The position numbers and the translations under genes are program-made. This document shows positions 1 through 5,387 of a DNA stretch of 5,387 nt, one piece after another. The stretch is from Elusimicrobiota bacterium. Lineage in GTDB: Bacteria > Elusimicrobiota > Elusimicrobia > Elusimicrobiales > Elusimicrobiaceae. Position 1 is the stretch's first letter, and each line of letters opens with the position of its first letter. The notes under the pieces were generated by a model. It did not search any database. It saw only the letters and a list, made by a program, of their open reading frames with translations, and was not told the DNA's origin. Location: positions 1 to 5,387 of the forward strand of contig JAIRLH010000069.1 in NCBI GenBank assembly GCA_031259485.1. Direction: 5' to 3'.

Positions 1-587
1 AAGCCGATTTTATTTTAGAAGGCCCGATAAACGCGGCGGGCTCTTTGTTTACGTGGCTAAATTATTTGGGACTGGATTTTGATATAAAGAATTTGGATAA
101 AATTTGCGCGCAAGCCAAAAACCCTGCAAGTTTTTTCCCCGCGCTTGGCGGTATAGGCGCGCCGCTTTGGGATTTCAATTTGACGCCTGTTCTTTCCGGC
201 CTGAAACCGAATACAGCCAAAAGCGACATTATTGCCGGCGCGGTGCGGGGGCTTGCTTTTTTGACCGCGGATATTATAAATTATATCGCGAAATCCGGCT
301 TTACAGCCGAACGCGTACTGGCTTCCGGCGGGCTTAGCGCGAGCTCGTCTATGTTAAAATTCCAAAGCGATATTTTGCAAAAAACGATTATCCGCGCAAA
401 AGAAACGGAAACCGGCTTATTAGGCGCCGCTTATATCGCGGCGCAAAGCGACGAAGCAGAAACTTCAAACTGGGAAATATTCAAAGATTATGAAGTTTTT
501 GAGCCGTCCATGCCGCCGCGGGAGGCCGCCGAACTTTATGCCCGATGGCGCCAATTCGCCGACTGGGCGCAGAATCAGCCGAAATAA
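1..587 (+). CDS. FGGY-family carbohydrate kinase, glycerol-kinase-like, C-terminal part (5' truncated)
   Basis: The frame is open to the left edge (first whole codon at 3), so a TTG at 45 is not the true start; 194 C-terminal residues of a family of about 500 are visible. They form the second, ATP-binding FGGY lobe. ILEG (residues 4-7) matches the ALEG strand of glycerol kinases, GGIGAPLWD (49-57) matches their GLGAPYWD, GGLSASS (109-115) followed by FQSDIL matches the GGA-ANN / FQSDIL nucleotide-binding segment, and LGAAYIA is the usual late helix. Family knowledge: these enzymes phosphorylate a polyol or sugar with ATP in the cytoplasm; glycerol kinase makes glycerol 3-phosphate. Oddity: after the PLWD motif the usual ARG...GLTRG segment is replaced by a diverged stretch with no equivalent arginine, so the substrate is uncertain and I give no gene symbol. 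The gene ends 20 bases before a strong hairpin. FGGY membership is near certain, glycerol specificity is not. Confidence 0.9.
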   Translation, partial: ADFILEGPINAAGSLFTWLNYLGLDFDIKNLDKICAQAKNPASFFPALGGIGAPLWDFNLTPVLSGLKPNTAKSDIIAGAVRGLAFLTADIINYIAKSGFTAERVLASGGLSASSSMLKFQSDILQKTIIRAKETETGLLGAAYIAAQSDEAETSNWEIFKDYEVFEPSMPPREAAELYARWRQFADWAQNQPK

Positions 588-607
588 ATTAATTTGCAAT
601 AAACGCG

Positions 608-644
608 GAACCGCCCTCCGTCATTTAAAGCCGGAGGGCGGTTC
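608..644. terminator. Bidirectional hairpin between convergent genes
   Basis: A perfect 13-bp stem (GAACCGCCCTCCG at 608-620 pairing with 632-644) closes an 11-base loop. It lies 20 bases after the kinase stop and 23 bases after the stop of the opposing DUF167 gene, so it is placed to end both transcripts. Neither side has a good run of T, so it is not a textbook intrinsic terminator; it may act as a weak one, or as a 3'-end stabiliser trimmed after Rho-dependent termination. Confidence 0.75.
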
Positions 645-667
645 AGGATAAATTTACATTGTAAAAT

Positions 668-931
668 TTACGGAATCGCCTCCATTACTTTCTTTAACGC
701 TTCCTCGCTTTTGCCGCGTATTTCAACGGTCTTTTCCTTCCCTTTATTGCCCTTGATTATGTTTATGCCGCTCTCGGCGACGGCAAAAAAATCGGCAAGG
801 AAATATTTGAGTATTTCATTAGCTTCGCCGTCAAGATTTTTAGTCTTTACTTTTACACGGAGCACGCTGCCTATCCTGCTTACAACCTCATTATCCCCCA
901 AGGTGGAAATAACCCTTACTTTAATTATCAT
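668..931 (-). CDS. yggU: DUF167 / YggU family protein
   Basis: This 87-residue protein has the size and pattern of the DUF167 (UPF0235, YggU) family. Visible hallmarks are the basic first strand (IIKVRVI, 2-8), the VKVKTKNLDGEANEIL segment (26-41) that corresponds to the family's V.APP.DGKAN motif, the following LADFF helix, and IIKGNKGKEKTVEI (58-71), matching the usual I..G..SR.K.V.I end. The usual arginine there is replaced by K-G-K-E. The biochemical role of the family is unknown; it is a small cytoplasmic alpha/beta fold. The ATG at 931 follows a strong GGAGGG (941-936) by four bases. The upstream yggS stop is 12 bases away, so the two are surely one operon and probably translated in close sequence; yggS-yggU adjacency is common in bacteria. 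It is the last gene before the 608-644 hairpin. Confidence 0.9.
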   Translation of the reverse strand: MIIKVRVISTLGDNEVVSRIGSVLRVKVKTKNLDGEANEILKYFLADFFAVAESGINIIKGNKGKEKTVEIRGKSEEALKKVMEAIP

Positions 932-943
932 TACGCCCTCCGT

Positions 944-1630
944 TTAGTTAAAAATCGCGCCGCCTATACGCGGCAAATTGCTGCCTTCTTCAACGGCGAT
1001 TTCAAAATCCCCGCTCATGCCGAGAGAAAGATAGGCGCCGCTCCCGAAATTCAAATCAAAAAATTTCTTTACTTCCTTAAACAACGGCCGCAGGACGGCG
1101 GCTTCGGTTGTTTCCGGCGCAATGGCCATAAGGCCAAGCAGGTTTATATTTTTAAAATCAGCGCGGATACTTCTGATAAAACCCTCCGCCTCCGAAAGCG
1201 GCAGCCCGCTTTGCGTCTGTCTGTCCGTCAGCTTAAGCTGCGCAAGGCACTGCGCTTTTTTGCCCAGCTCAGCCGCCGCGGCGTCAATCCGCGCGGCATG
1301 CCCGCCGTCGCAGAGCGAAGCGATAATGTCAAAATTCTCGGCTATTTTCCTTATTTTATTGCTTTGCAGCTGCCCGATAAAAAACTTCTTTGCGGCAAAA
1401 GCGTTTAAAGGCGGCCGGCCCCACTTCTCCAAGGCGTCCTGCAGTCGGGATTCGCCCGCGGCAAAAATATCCCTGTTTGACAAAAGCGTTAAAATATCCT
1501 GCGTCCGCGCGGATTTGGTAACGGCAAGGATTTTGATTTCTTCAGGGTCGCGCCCGGCTTTCAGGCATGCTGCGTTTATGCGTTTTATAACGGTATCGTA
1601 ATTGTCCAAAACGGCATAATTATAAGACAT
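944..1630 (-). CDS. yggS: YggS/PLPBP pyridoxal phosphate homeostasis protein
   Basis: This 228-residue protein matches the YggS/PROSC (PLP-binding protein) family in length and order: the helix with GRDPEEIKILAVTK (K39 is the PLP-linked lysine), GESRLQD (59-65, family GEN-.-QE), FIGQLQSNK (84-92, family HFIG-LQ-NK), GLMAIAP, SLGMSGDFEIAV (202-213), and RIGGAIF (221-227), which holds the PLP phosphate. Family knowledge: it is a single-domain alanine-racemase-like TIM barrel that has no known catalysis, binds PLP and keeps free vitamin B6 and amino/keto acid pools in balance. The start at 1630 is chosen over an in-frame GTG at 1678 because AGGGA (1642-1638) lies seven bases before it, the family begins there, and the promoter -10 lies between the two candidates. 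Small departures (N to S in GEN, H to F before IG, an end at F-N with no tail) are visible but the PLP lysine is intact. It heads an operon with yggU. Confidence 0.95.
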   Translation of the reverse strand: MSYNYAVLDNYDTVIKRINAACLKAGRDPEEIKILAVTKSARTQDILTLLSNRDIFAAGESRLQDALEKWGRPPLNAFAAKKFFIGQLQSNKIRKIAENFDIIASLCDGGHAARIDAAAAELGKKAQCLAQLKLTDRQTQSGLPLSEAEGFIRSIRADFKNINLLGLMAIAPETTEAAVLRPLFKEVKKFFDLNFGSGAYLSLGMSGDFEIAVEEGSNLPRIGGAIFN

Positions 1631-1649
1631 AATAAAATCCCTATTGACT

Positions 1650-1677
1650 ATTATATCAAAATTTTGTGAAATGTGCA
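1650..1677 (-). promoter_or_regulatory. Extended -10 promoter of the yggS-yggU operon
   Basis: On the minus strand TGATATAAT (1658-1650) is a perfect extended -10. TGCACA (1677-1672) is a 4-of-6 match to the -35 hexamer at 16 bp. Transcription would begin near 1643, giving a very short leader of about 12 bases that already holds the AGGGA ribosome site. This placement rules out translation from the GTG at 1678. Confidence 0.7.
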
Positions 1678-1693
1678 CCCTGCGCCGCCAAAT

Positions 1694-1724
1694 TTTACAA
1701 AACTAAGCTAAGTTATGCTATAAT
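1694..1724 (+). promoter_or_regulatory. Extended -10 promoter of feoAB
   Basis: TGCTATAAT (1716-1724) is a perfect extended -10. TTTACA (1694-1699) matches 5 of 6 bases of the -35 consensus but at a long 19-bp spacing. Transcription would begin near 1731, with a leader of about 41 bases before the feoAB ATG. The promoter is back to back with that of yggS. Confidence 0.65.
1701..1714. promoter_or_regulatory. Candidate operator: imperfect palindrome inside the feoAB promoter spacer
   Basis: AACTAAGCTAAGTT is an inverted repeat with one mismatched pair (A/A at 1705/1710) and also a tandem CTAAG repeat. It sits exactly between the -35 and -10 elements of feoAB, a position where a bound repressor would block RNA polymerase. 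Ferrous transporters are usually repressed by Fur or DtxR-type iron sensors; the site does not match the classic Fur box, so the regulator is unknown and the role is inferred. Confidence 0.4.
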
Positions 1725-1771
1725 GTTGTTAGTTGGGGCTTACTTTATGGGCTTACATTTAAAGGATATTT

Positions 1772-3727
1772 ATGACATTCCATAAAAAAAACCGCAGGAA
1801 ACTGAGCGAACTGCCGGAGCTGACGCCGGGCGTGGTCGCCGCGATTTCCCACGCCGACCAGAAGGTAAAAAACCGCCTCAACGCGATGGGCATATACAAA
1901 GGCTGTAAAATTGTGCGCAAAAATAATTCTTTCCCCGTGCTGGCGGAGGTCTGCGGCGCGCAAGTCGCCATAGGCAGGGAATACGCGGAGCTGGTGATAG
2001 TTGAAGCCGAGCAAAAAATAATTTTCCTGCTTGGCAACCCCAACGTGGGCAAAAGTACTATTTTCTCGCGGCTGACGGGCGTTAAAACCGACGCCTCTAA
2101 TTACCCGGGCACAACGGTGGAGCTGCTTAAAGGCGAGGCGAAATTCAACAAAAATTTTTATACCATATACGATACTCCCGGCGTTTACAGCCTTGAGGAG
2201 GATTCCAAAACAACGCACGCGGCCTGCGAGCTGGTTAAAAACACCCCTTATGACATCGCCGTCTGCGTGGCCGACGCGCAAAATCTTGAACGCAATTTAT
2301 TTTTCGCGATGAATATAATAAGCCTTGGCAAGCCTGTAATACTGCTGCTCAACAAGTTTGACGCGGCTTCCCAAAAAGGCATAATAATTAACGCGCCCAA
2401 GCTTTCCAAAATGCTCGGCGTGCCGGTTATCCCGTGCAGCGGCCTGAGCGGCGAAGGGTTTAAAGAGCTGGCCCATACGGCGGACGCAATCGCTTCCGGC
2501 AGAAAAAAATACCGCCCCGCCGAGATACCGACCGAAGCCGACGACAGGTGGAAACTCGTGGGCGGTATAATCGCCCAAACGCAGAAAATCATACACCGCC
2601 ACCCGTCGCTGATGGAGAAGATTGAGGAAGCCGCCTCCTCCCCGCTGCTGGGCATACCTTTGGCGATAGCGGTTATGGTGCTGTCCTTCATGTTTATTCT
2701 GCACGCGGGGGAATTTTTGATAGACCTCCTCACCCCGCTGTATGAAAACTATTACCTGCCTTTCATGCAGCACATTTTCGGCTTTACGCAGGGCACGTTT
2801 ATGTGGACGATACTCTTCGGCGCGCAGCAGGGCGCAGGTGAGGGCTTCGGCATACTTTCGGAAGCGGTGAAAATAGCTTTTATTGACGTGCTTTCCTATG
2901 TGGTGATTTTTTATTCGGTGCTGGAATTCCTGGCCGATTTGGGCTATCTGCCGCGCATGGCCGTCCTGCTGGACAGGGTTCTGCACCGCATAGGCCTGCA
3001 CGGCTACAGCGCGATACCCATAATGCTGGGCCTTGGCTGCAAAGTGCCGGCGATAATGGCCGCGCGCTCGCTTGAAACGCGCCGCCAGCGCGTGATAGTT
3101 TTTGCGCTGATACTCATGGCCGCGCCGTGTATATCGCAAACGGCGATGATGTTCAGCATACTCGCGCCGCACGGCATAAAGTACCTGCTGCTTACTTTCG
3201 CCATAATGGCCGCCGTCGGCCTGGGCATATCCGCTGTTTTAAACCGCCTGCTCCCGGGCGATACCACGGATATTTTTATGGAGGTCCCCCCCTGGCAGCT
3301 GCCGCGTCCAAGGGTATTTATAAGGAAAATAATAGCCCGCGCGCGCGAATATGTGGTTGAAGCAACGCCGCTTATCATACTGGGCATACTTATAATAACG
3401 CTGGCCGATATGGCGGGCGTAATTGATCTTCTTACGCGCGTTATGCGCGCGCCGCTCAGCCTGCTTATGGGCCTGCCGGCCGAAAGCGCGCCGGTAGTGA
3501 TACTCGGCTTCCTGCGAAAAGACGTTTCCATCGCATTGCTTGCGCCTTTTAACCTGAGCGCAAAACAACTTGTAATCGCGTGCGTGTTTATGGCTATGTA
3601 TATGCCGTGCGTTGGCTCTTTTTTCGTACTGCTTAAGGAAAGCGGCTGGCGCGATACGCTGATGATTTTGGCTATCACGCTTGGCACCGCGCTGGCGACG
3701 GGGACTCTGCTGAATTTTATTTTTTAA
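1772..3727 (+). CDS. feoAB: FeoA-FeoB fusion, ferrous iron transporter
   Basis: The 651-residue protein joins a FeoA SH3-like domain (about 10-78; RLNAMGIYKGCKI is typical) directly to FeoB. The GTPase domain shows G1 GNPNVGKS (88-95), switch I around YPGTTVE (111-117), G3 DTPG (134-137), G4 NKFD (194-197) and G5 CSGLSG (222-227). A short helical domain follows (DRWKLVGGII, about 258-290), then the membrane part from LGIPLAIAV at 293, with roughly eight to ten hydrophobic segments. Gate motif one is GLGCKVPAIMAAR (420-432, C423); gate motif two is MPCVGSFF (611-618, C613). FeoB moves Fe(II) across the inner membrane powered or gated by GTP; FeoA is its cytoplasmic partner. The FeoB part is compact, about 570 residues against up to about 770 in E. 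coli. AAAGGA (1761-1766) precedes the ATG by five bases. It is a single-gene unit, divergent from yggS and convergent with mgsA. FeoA-FeoB fusions are known elsewhere, so this is a recognised if less common form. Confidence 0.97.
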   Translation: MTFHKKNRRKLSELPELTPGVVAAISHADQKVKNRLNAMGIYKGCKIVRKNNSFPVLAEVCGAQVAIGREYAELVIVEAEQKIIFLLGNPNVGKSTIFSRLTGVKTDASNYPGTTVELLKGEAKFNKNFYTIYDTPGVYSLEEDSKTTHAACELVKNTPYDIAVCVADAQNLERNLFFAMNIISLGKPVILLLNKFDAASQKGIIINAPKLSKMLGVPVIPCSGLSGEGFKELAHTADAIASGRKKYRPAEIPTEADDRWKLVGGIIAQTQKIIHRHPSLMEKIEEAASSPLLGIPLAIAVMVLSFMFILHAGEFLIDLLTPLYENYYLPFMQHIFGFTQGTFMWTILFGAQQGAGEGFGILSEAVKIAFIDVLSYVVIFYSVLEFLADLGYLPRMAVLLDRVLHRIGLHGYSAIPIMLGLGCKVPAIMAARSLETRRQRVIVFALILMAAPCISQTAMMFSILAPHGIKYLLLTFAIMAAVGLGISAVLNRLLPGDTTDIFMEVPPWQLPRPRVFIRKIIARAREYVVEATPLIILGILIITLADMAGVIDLLTRVMRAPLSLLMGLPAESAPVVILGFLRKDVSIALLAPFNLSAKQLVIACVFMAMYMPCVGSFFVLLKESGWRDTLMILAITLGTALATGTLLNFIF

Positions 3728-3731
3728 TTTC

Positions 3732-3749
3732 CCCCGCCCTGCGGCGGGG
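3732..3749. terminator. GC-rich hairpin between feoAB and mgsA
   Basis: CCCCGCC (3732-3738) pairs with GGCGGGG (3743-3749) around a four-base loop. It fills most of the 27-bp gap between two convergent stop codons, four bases after feoAB and five after mgsA, so it probably ends or protects both messages. The T run expected of an intrinsic terminator is missing on both sides. Confidence 0.6.
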
Positions 3750-3754
3750 AGGCT

Positions 3755-4210
3755 TTAACGCTTAAGCCTGTTCATATGCGCGCTGAGATCCGGCACGGGG
3801 CGTTCGTAATCCACGTTCATCAGCGGGGAAGAAATTATAAAATCCGCGCTGGCTCTGTCGCATGCCACTGGAATATTCCACAGCACCGCAAGGCGCAGCA
3901 GAGCTTTAATGTCGGGGTCGTGCGGCTGCTGGGTCAGCGGGTCCCAGAAGAAAATAAGCAAATCAATATCCCCCTCCGCGATGCGCGATCCCACCTGCTG
4001 GTCCCCGCCGTAAGGGCCGCTTTTTAAGCAATGCACTTTGACGTCAAGGGCCTGCTCCAGCAGGCTGCCCGTTGTGCCGGTGGCGCACAGTTTATGGCGC
4101 GAAAGGCTGCCTTTGTTATAAAGCGCCCATTCTATTATATCCTGTTTTTTATTATCATGCGCGACAAGAGCTATAGTCTTGCGCGCGGGTATTGTCTTGT
4201 TCGTTATCAT
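3755..4210 (-). CDS. mgsA: Methylglyoxal synthase
   Basis: The 151-residue product matches methylglyoxal synthase over its whole length (E. coli 152). KTIALVAHD (11-19) carries the active-site histidine H18; ATGTTGSL (43-50) is the phosphate-binding loop; SGPYGGDQQVG (64-74) carries the catalytic aspartate D70 (D71 in E. coli); FFWDPL and PHDPDIKALLRLA (96-108) supply H97 and D100; WNIPVA and ADFIISSP complete the fold. The enzyme removes phosphate from dihydroxyacetone phosphate to give methylglyoxal in the cytoplasm, a bypass of lower glycolysis used when phosphate is short or sugar phosphates build up. All key residues are present, so it should be active. The ATG at 4210 has only a weak ribosome site (GGA at 4219-4217). 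The gene stands alone, divergent from the flavin reductase-like gene; I could not pick its promoter with confidence. Confidence 0.97.
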   Translation of the reverse strand: MITNKTIPARKTIALVAHDNKKQDIIEWALYNKGSLSRHKLCATGTTGSLLEQALDVKVHCLKSGPYGGDQQVGSRIAEGDIDLLIFFWDPLTQQPHDPDIKALLRLAVLWNIPVACDRASADFIISSPLMNVDYERPVPDLSAHMNRLKR

Positions 4211-4251
4211 ACTTTATCCGTTTCTTATATGATACATTATTCGCCGCTTAA

Positions 4252-4260
4252 TGATATAAT
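4252..4260 (+). promoter_or_regulatory. Extended -10 promoter of the flavin reductase-like gene
   Basis: TGATATAAT is identical to the extended -10 of yggS. No convincing -35 lies 16-18 bp upstream. Transcription would start near 4267, giving a leader of about 20 bases that includes AGGAGG (4276-4281), five bases before the ATG. Confidence 0.7.
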
Positions 4261-4286
4261 CTAAAAAGAGACAACAGGAGGATTTT

Positions 4287-4784
4287 ATGCAGAAGCCTTT
4301 TAACTTTGAAGCTCAGAAAACTCTGGATATCCTTTCCGCGGGCGCGTTTCTTACGACGCGGAGCGAAGGCCGCTTAAATACCATGACTATATCGTGGGGC
4401 GCGATAGGCATAATGTGGGGTAAGCCGGTTTTCGCCGCGATGGTGCGCGCAAGCCGCTTTACGCACGGACTTATAGAGGCGGCCGGAGAATTTACGGTCT
4501 CCCTTCCGTCGCAGGACATGCAGAAAGCGCTGGGTTTATGCGGCTCCGCATCGGGCCGCGATATAGATAAATTTGAAGCCGCAAAGCTCAAACCCGCGCC
4601 TTCGGCAAAAATAAAAACGCCGCGGATAGACTGCAAAGGCACGCATTATGAGTGCATTACGCTCGTCAAAGCCGATATGACGCCGCAAAACGCGGCCGAT
4701 GAAGTTAAAAAAACATGGTATCAGGATAATGATTACCACACTTTTTACTTCGGCGAGATTGTGAATACTGAGATTGTTGATTAA
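4287..4784 (+). CDS. Flavin reductase-like (FMN-binding split-barrel) protein
   Basis: This 165-residue protein belongs to the flavin reductase-like domain family (DIM6/NTAB type). Visible landmarks are LNTMTISWGAIGIMW (30-44), the strand that lines the flavin; the segment AAMVRASRFTHGLI (50-63), where R54 and the S-R-F-T turn normally contact FMN phosphate; FTVSLP (69-74); and LCGSASGRDIDKF (84-96), the conserved CG..SG...DKF motif with C85. The C-terminal strand HTFYFGEIVNTEIVD closes the barrel. Members bind FMN and reduce flavin with NAD(P)H or use it in other redox or demethylation reactions, so the exact reaction cannot be read from sequence. The start has a near-ideal AGGAGG site at five bases. 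It is transcribed alone, divergent from mgsA, and no terminator hairpin is seen after it. Family call is firm; substrate is unknown. Confidence 0.9.
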   Translation: MQKPFNFEAQKTLDILSAGAFLTTRSEGRLNTMTISWGAIGIMWGKPVFAAMVRASRFTHGLIEAAGEFTVSLPSQDMQKALGLCGSASGRDIDKFEAAKLKPAPSAKIKTPRIDCKGTHYECITLVKADMTPQNAADEVKKTWYQDNDYHTFYFGEIVNTEIVD

Positions 4785-4872
4785 CCGCCGCCGTCCGATC
4801 AATAAGCATCCCCAGGTTTTGCCGGAGAATATTTATTATACCTTATCACATAACTCCTTTTTAGAGCTCACC
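4785..4872. other. Intergenic gap and composition boundary
   Basis: The 88 bases between two convergent stops hold no convincing hairpin, terminator or repeat. The first 35 or so bases resemble the GC-rich chromosome to the left; from about 4825 the sequence turns AT-rich and stays lower in GC to the window end. No direct repeat, tRNA end or inverted terminal repeat marks the junction. Confidence 0.5.
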
Positions 4873-5387
4873 TCACTCACATTCCCAAACTCCTATCCGA
4901 GACTTTACATAAAAACTTGTTTGGACTTTGTGCTGTTCGTAGCCACTAGCAACAATACAGTTGGGCAGGATAGGGTCTCCAGTTATGCTACACCATTGGC
5001 CATAAACGGTCGGACATTCTTGATGAGTGCTAGAGAAAGAGCATAAAATTTGACCAGAACGAGTGCATTTATCAGGTGTGTGCCTTTTTTCATCGCATAT
5101 ATCCTCGAGAGGTTCCAGTCCATTGCAATACTCCATAGGCACCACCTGTGTACTAGATGTGGCATAATATGACATATTCACACAGGGAGCATTAGGGTTA
5201 CAAGAATTTATATCGGCGAAACCCTCACAACCACATGGACCATTCATATTACATGCTGAAAGAGGACGATCCTTACACGCAGTACGCTGCATGTCGGTAT
5301 ATTTTAATAGCACTAATGGATCTTCAGTAGTTCTGATGCCGTTGAGGCATATTATTTTAGGAGCACCCCCATCGCAAGAATGTATTC
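4873..5387 (-). CDS. Unrecognised cysteine-rich protein, C-terminal part (5' truncated)
   Basis: The minus-strand frame is open from the right edge (first whole codon at 5385) to a TGA at 4875-4873, giving 170 residues with no start needed inside; the GTG at 5313 is just an internal valine. I do not recognise a family. It has 16 cysteines (9.4%), many glycines, prolines and asparagines, few long hydrophobic runs and no membrane segment. C-N-x-N-[GA]-P-C occurs twice, at 45-51 and 62-68, 17 residues apart. Such composition is typical of disulfide-bonded secreted or surface proteins, though metal binding is possible. Codons favour T endings (TGT, AAT, CCT, TCT), unlike the GCG/GCC/GGC-rich neighbours, and GC is about 43%. 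The intact 170-codon frame with a coherent composition argues for a real gene. It is convergent with the flavin reductase-like gene across an 88-bp gap. It may be acquired, or lie on a chimeric contig. Confidence 0.7.
   Translation of the reverse strand, partial: IHSCDGGAPKIICLNGIRTTEDPLVLLKYTDMQRTACKDRPLSACNMNGPCGCEGFADINSCNPNAPCVNMSYYATSSTQVVPMEYCNGLEPLEDICDEKRHTPDKCTRSGQILCSFSSTHQECPTVYGQWCSITGDPILPNCIVASGYEQHKVQTSFYVKSRIGVWECE

Noticed and set aside
651..670. Small AT-rich inverted repeat (TTTAC/GTAAA) at the end of yggU
   Set aside because: Five or six AT pairs with a three-base loop are too weak to be called a terminator next to the strong hairpin at 608-644.
1122..1601. 159-codon plus-strand frame opposite yggS
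   Set aside because: The opposite strand encodes an unmistakable YggS protein with its own promoter and ribosome site; this frame is its shadow.
1631..1678. GTG at 1678 as a longer yggS start adding 16 residues
   Set aside because: It has no ribosome site, lies upstream of the likely transcription start, and extends beyond the usual family N-terminus.
2297..3172. 291-codon open frame on the minus strand
   Set aside because: It is antisense to feoAB and its product is an arginine-, histidine- and tyrosine-rich string with no family pattern, an artefact of the GC-rich third positions of feoB. The same holds for the minus-strand frames at 1745-2281, 2248-2733, 3004-3687 and 3239-3568.
4835..4840. 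TATAAT on the minus strand after the cysteine-rich gene
   Set aside because: It has no TG extension or good -35 and would only transcribe antisense to the flavin reductase-like gene; AT-rich chance match is likely.
4800..4860. Minus-strand AAAGGAG followed by ATG-TGA, or a GTG giving a 16-residue peptide
   Set aside because: The ATG is followed at once by a stop, and the GTG peptide is too short and featureless to support.
4774..5046. 90-codon plus-strand frame crossing the end of the flavin reductase gene
   Set aside because: It overlaps the flavin reductase-like gene and is antisense to the cysteine-rich gene; its start has no ribosome site and the product has no recognisable pattern.

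Overview
The window carries seven protein-coding genes, two cut by its edges. Five complete genes and the first partial one share a bacterial style: about 50-55% GC by eye, alanine mostly GCG/GCC, clear Shine-Dalgarno sites and the standard code. The gene set (FeoA-FeoB fusion for ferrous iron, methylglyoxal synthase, PLP homeostasis protein, flavin reductase-like protein) would suit an anaerobic or gut-type bacterium. The phylum cannot be fixed from the sequence; Elusimicrobiota would be only a guess.

Layout. 1-587 (+): C-terminal part of a glycerol-kinase-like FGGY sugar kinase, closed by a strong 13-bp hairpin shared with the opposing operon. 668-1630 (-): two-gene operon of a YggS/PLPBP protein followed by a DUF167/YggU protein, with its own extended -10 promoter. 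1772-3727 (+): a one-piece FeoA-FeoB transporter divergent from yggS, with its promoter and a candidate operator in the shared 141-bp gap. 3755-4210 (-): methylglyoxal synthase, convergent with feoAB across 27 bp that hold another GC-rich hairpin. 4287-4784 (+): flavin reductase-like split-barrel protein, divergent from mgsA across 76 bp. 4873-5387 (-): C-terminal 170 residues of an unrecognised cysteine-rich protein.

How the genes relate. The feoAB product would import Fe(II) using GTP. YggS buffers pyridoxal phosphate, and YggU usually travels with it. MgsA drains dihydroxyacetone phosphate, which a glycerol kinase route can feed, but these two genes are not co-transcribed and the link is only metabolic. 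The three promoters I can read with confidence all have a perfect TGnTATAAT extended -10 and weak or poorly spaced -35 elements.

The right end differs. From about 4820 the DNA falls to roughly 43% GC, loses the GCG/CGC-rich codons, and encodes a protein with 16 cysteines in 170 residues and a repeated C-N-x-N-x-P-C motif. This is either acquired DNA, a specialised surface or secreted protein, or an assembly join. It is the least explained part of the window. No tRNA, rRNA, CRISPR array, insertion sequence or phage gene was seen.
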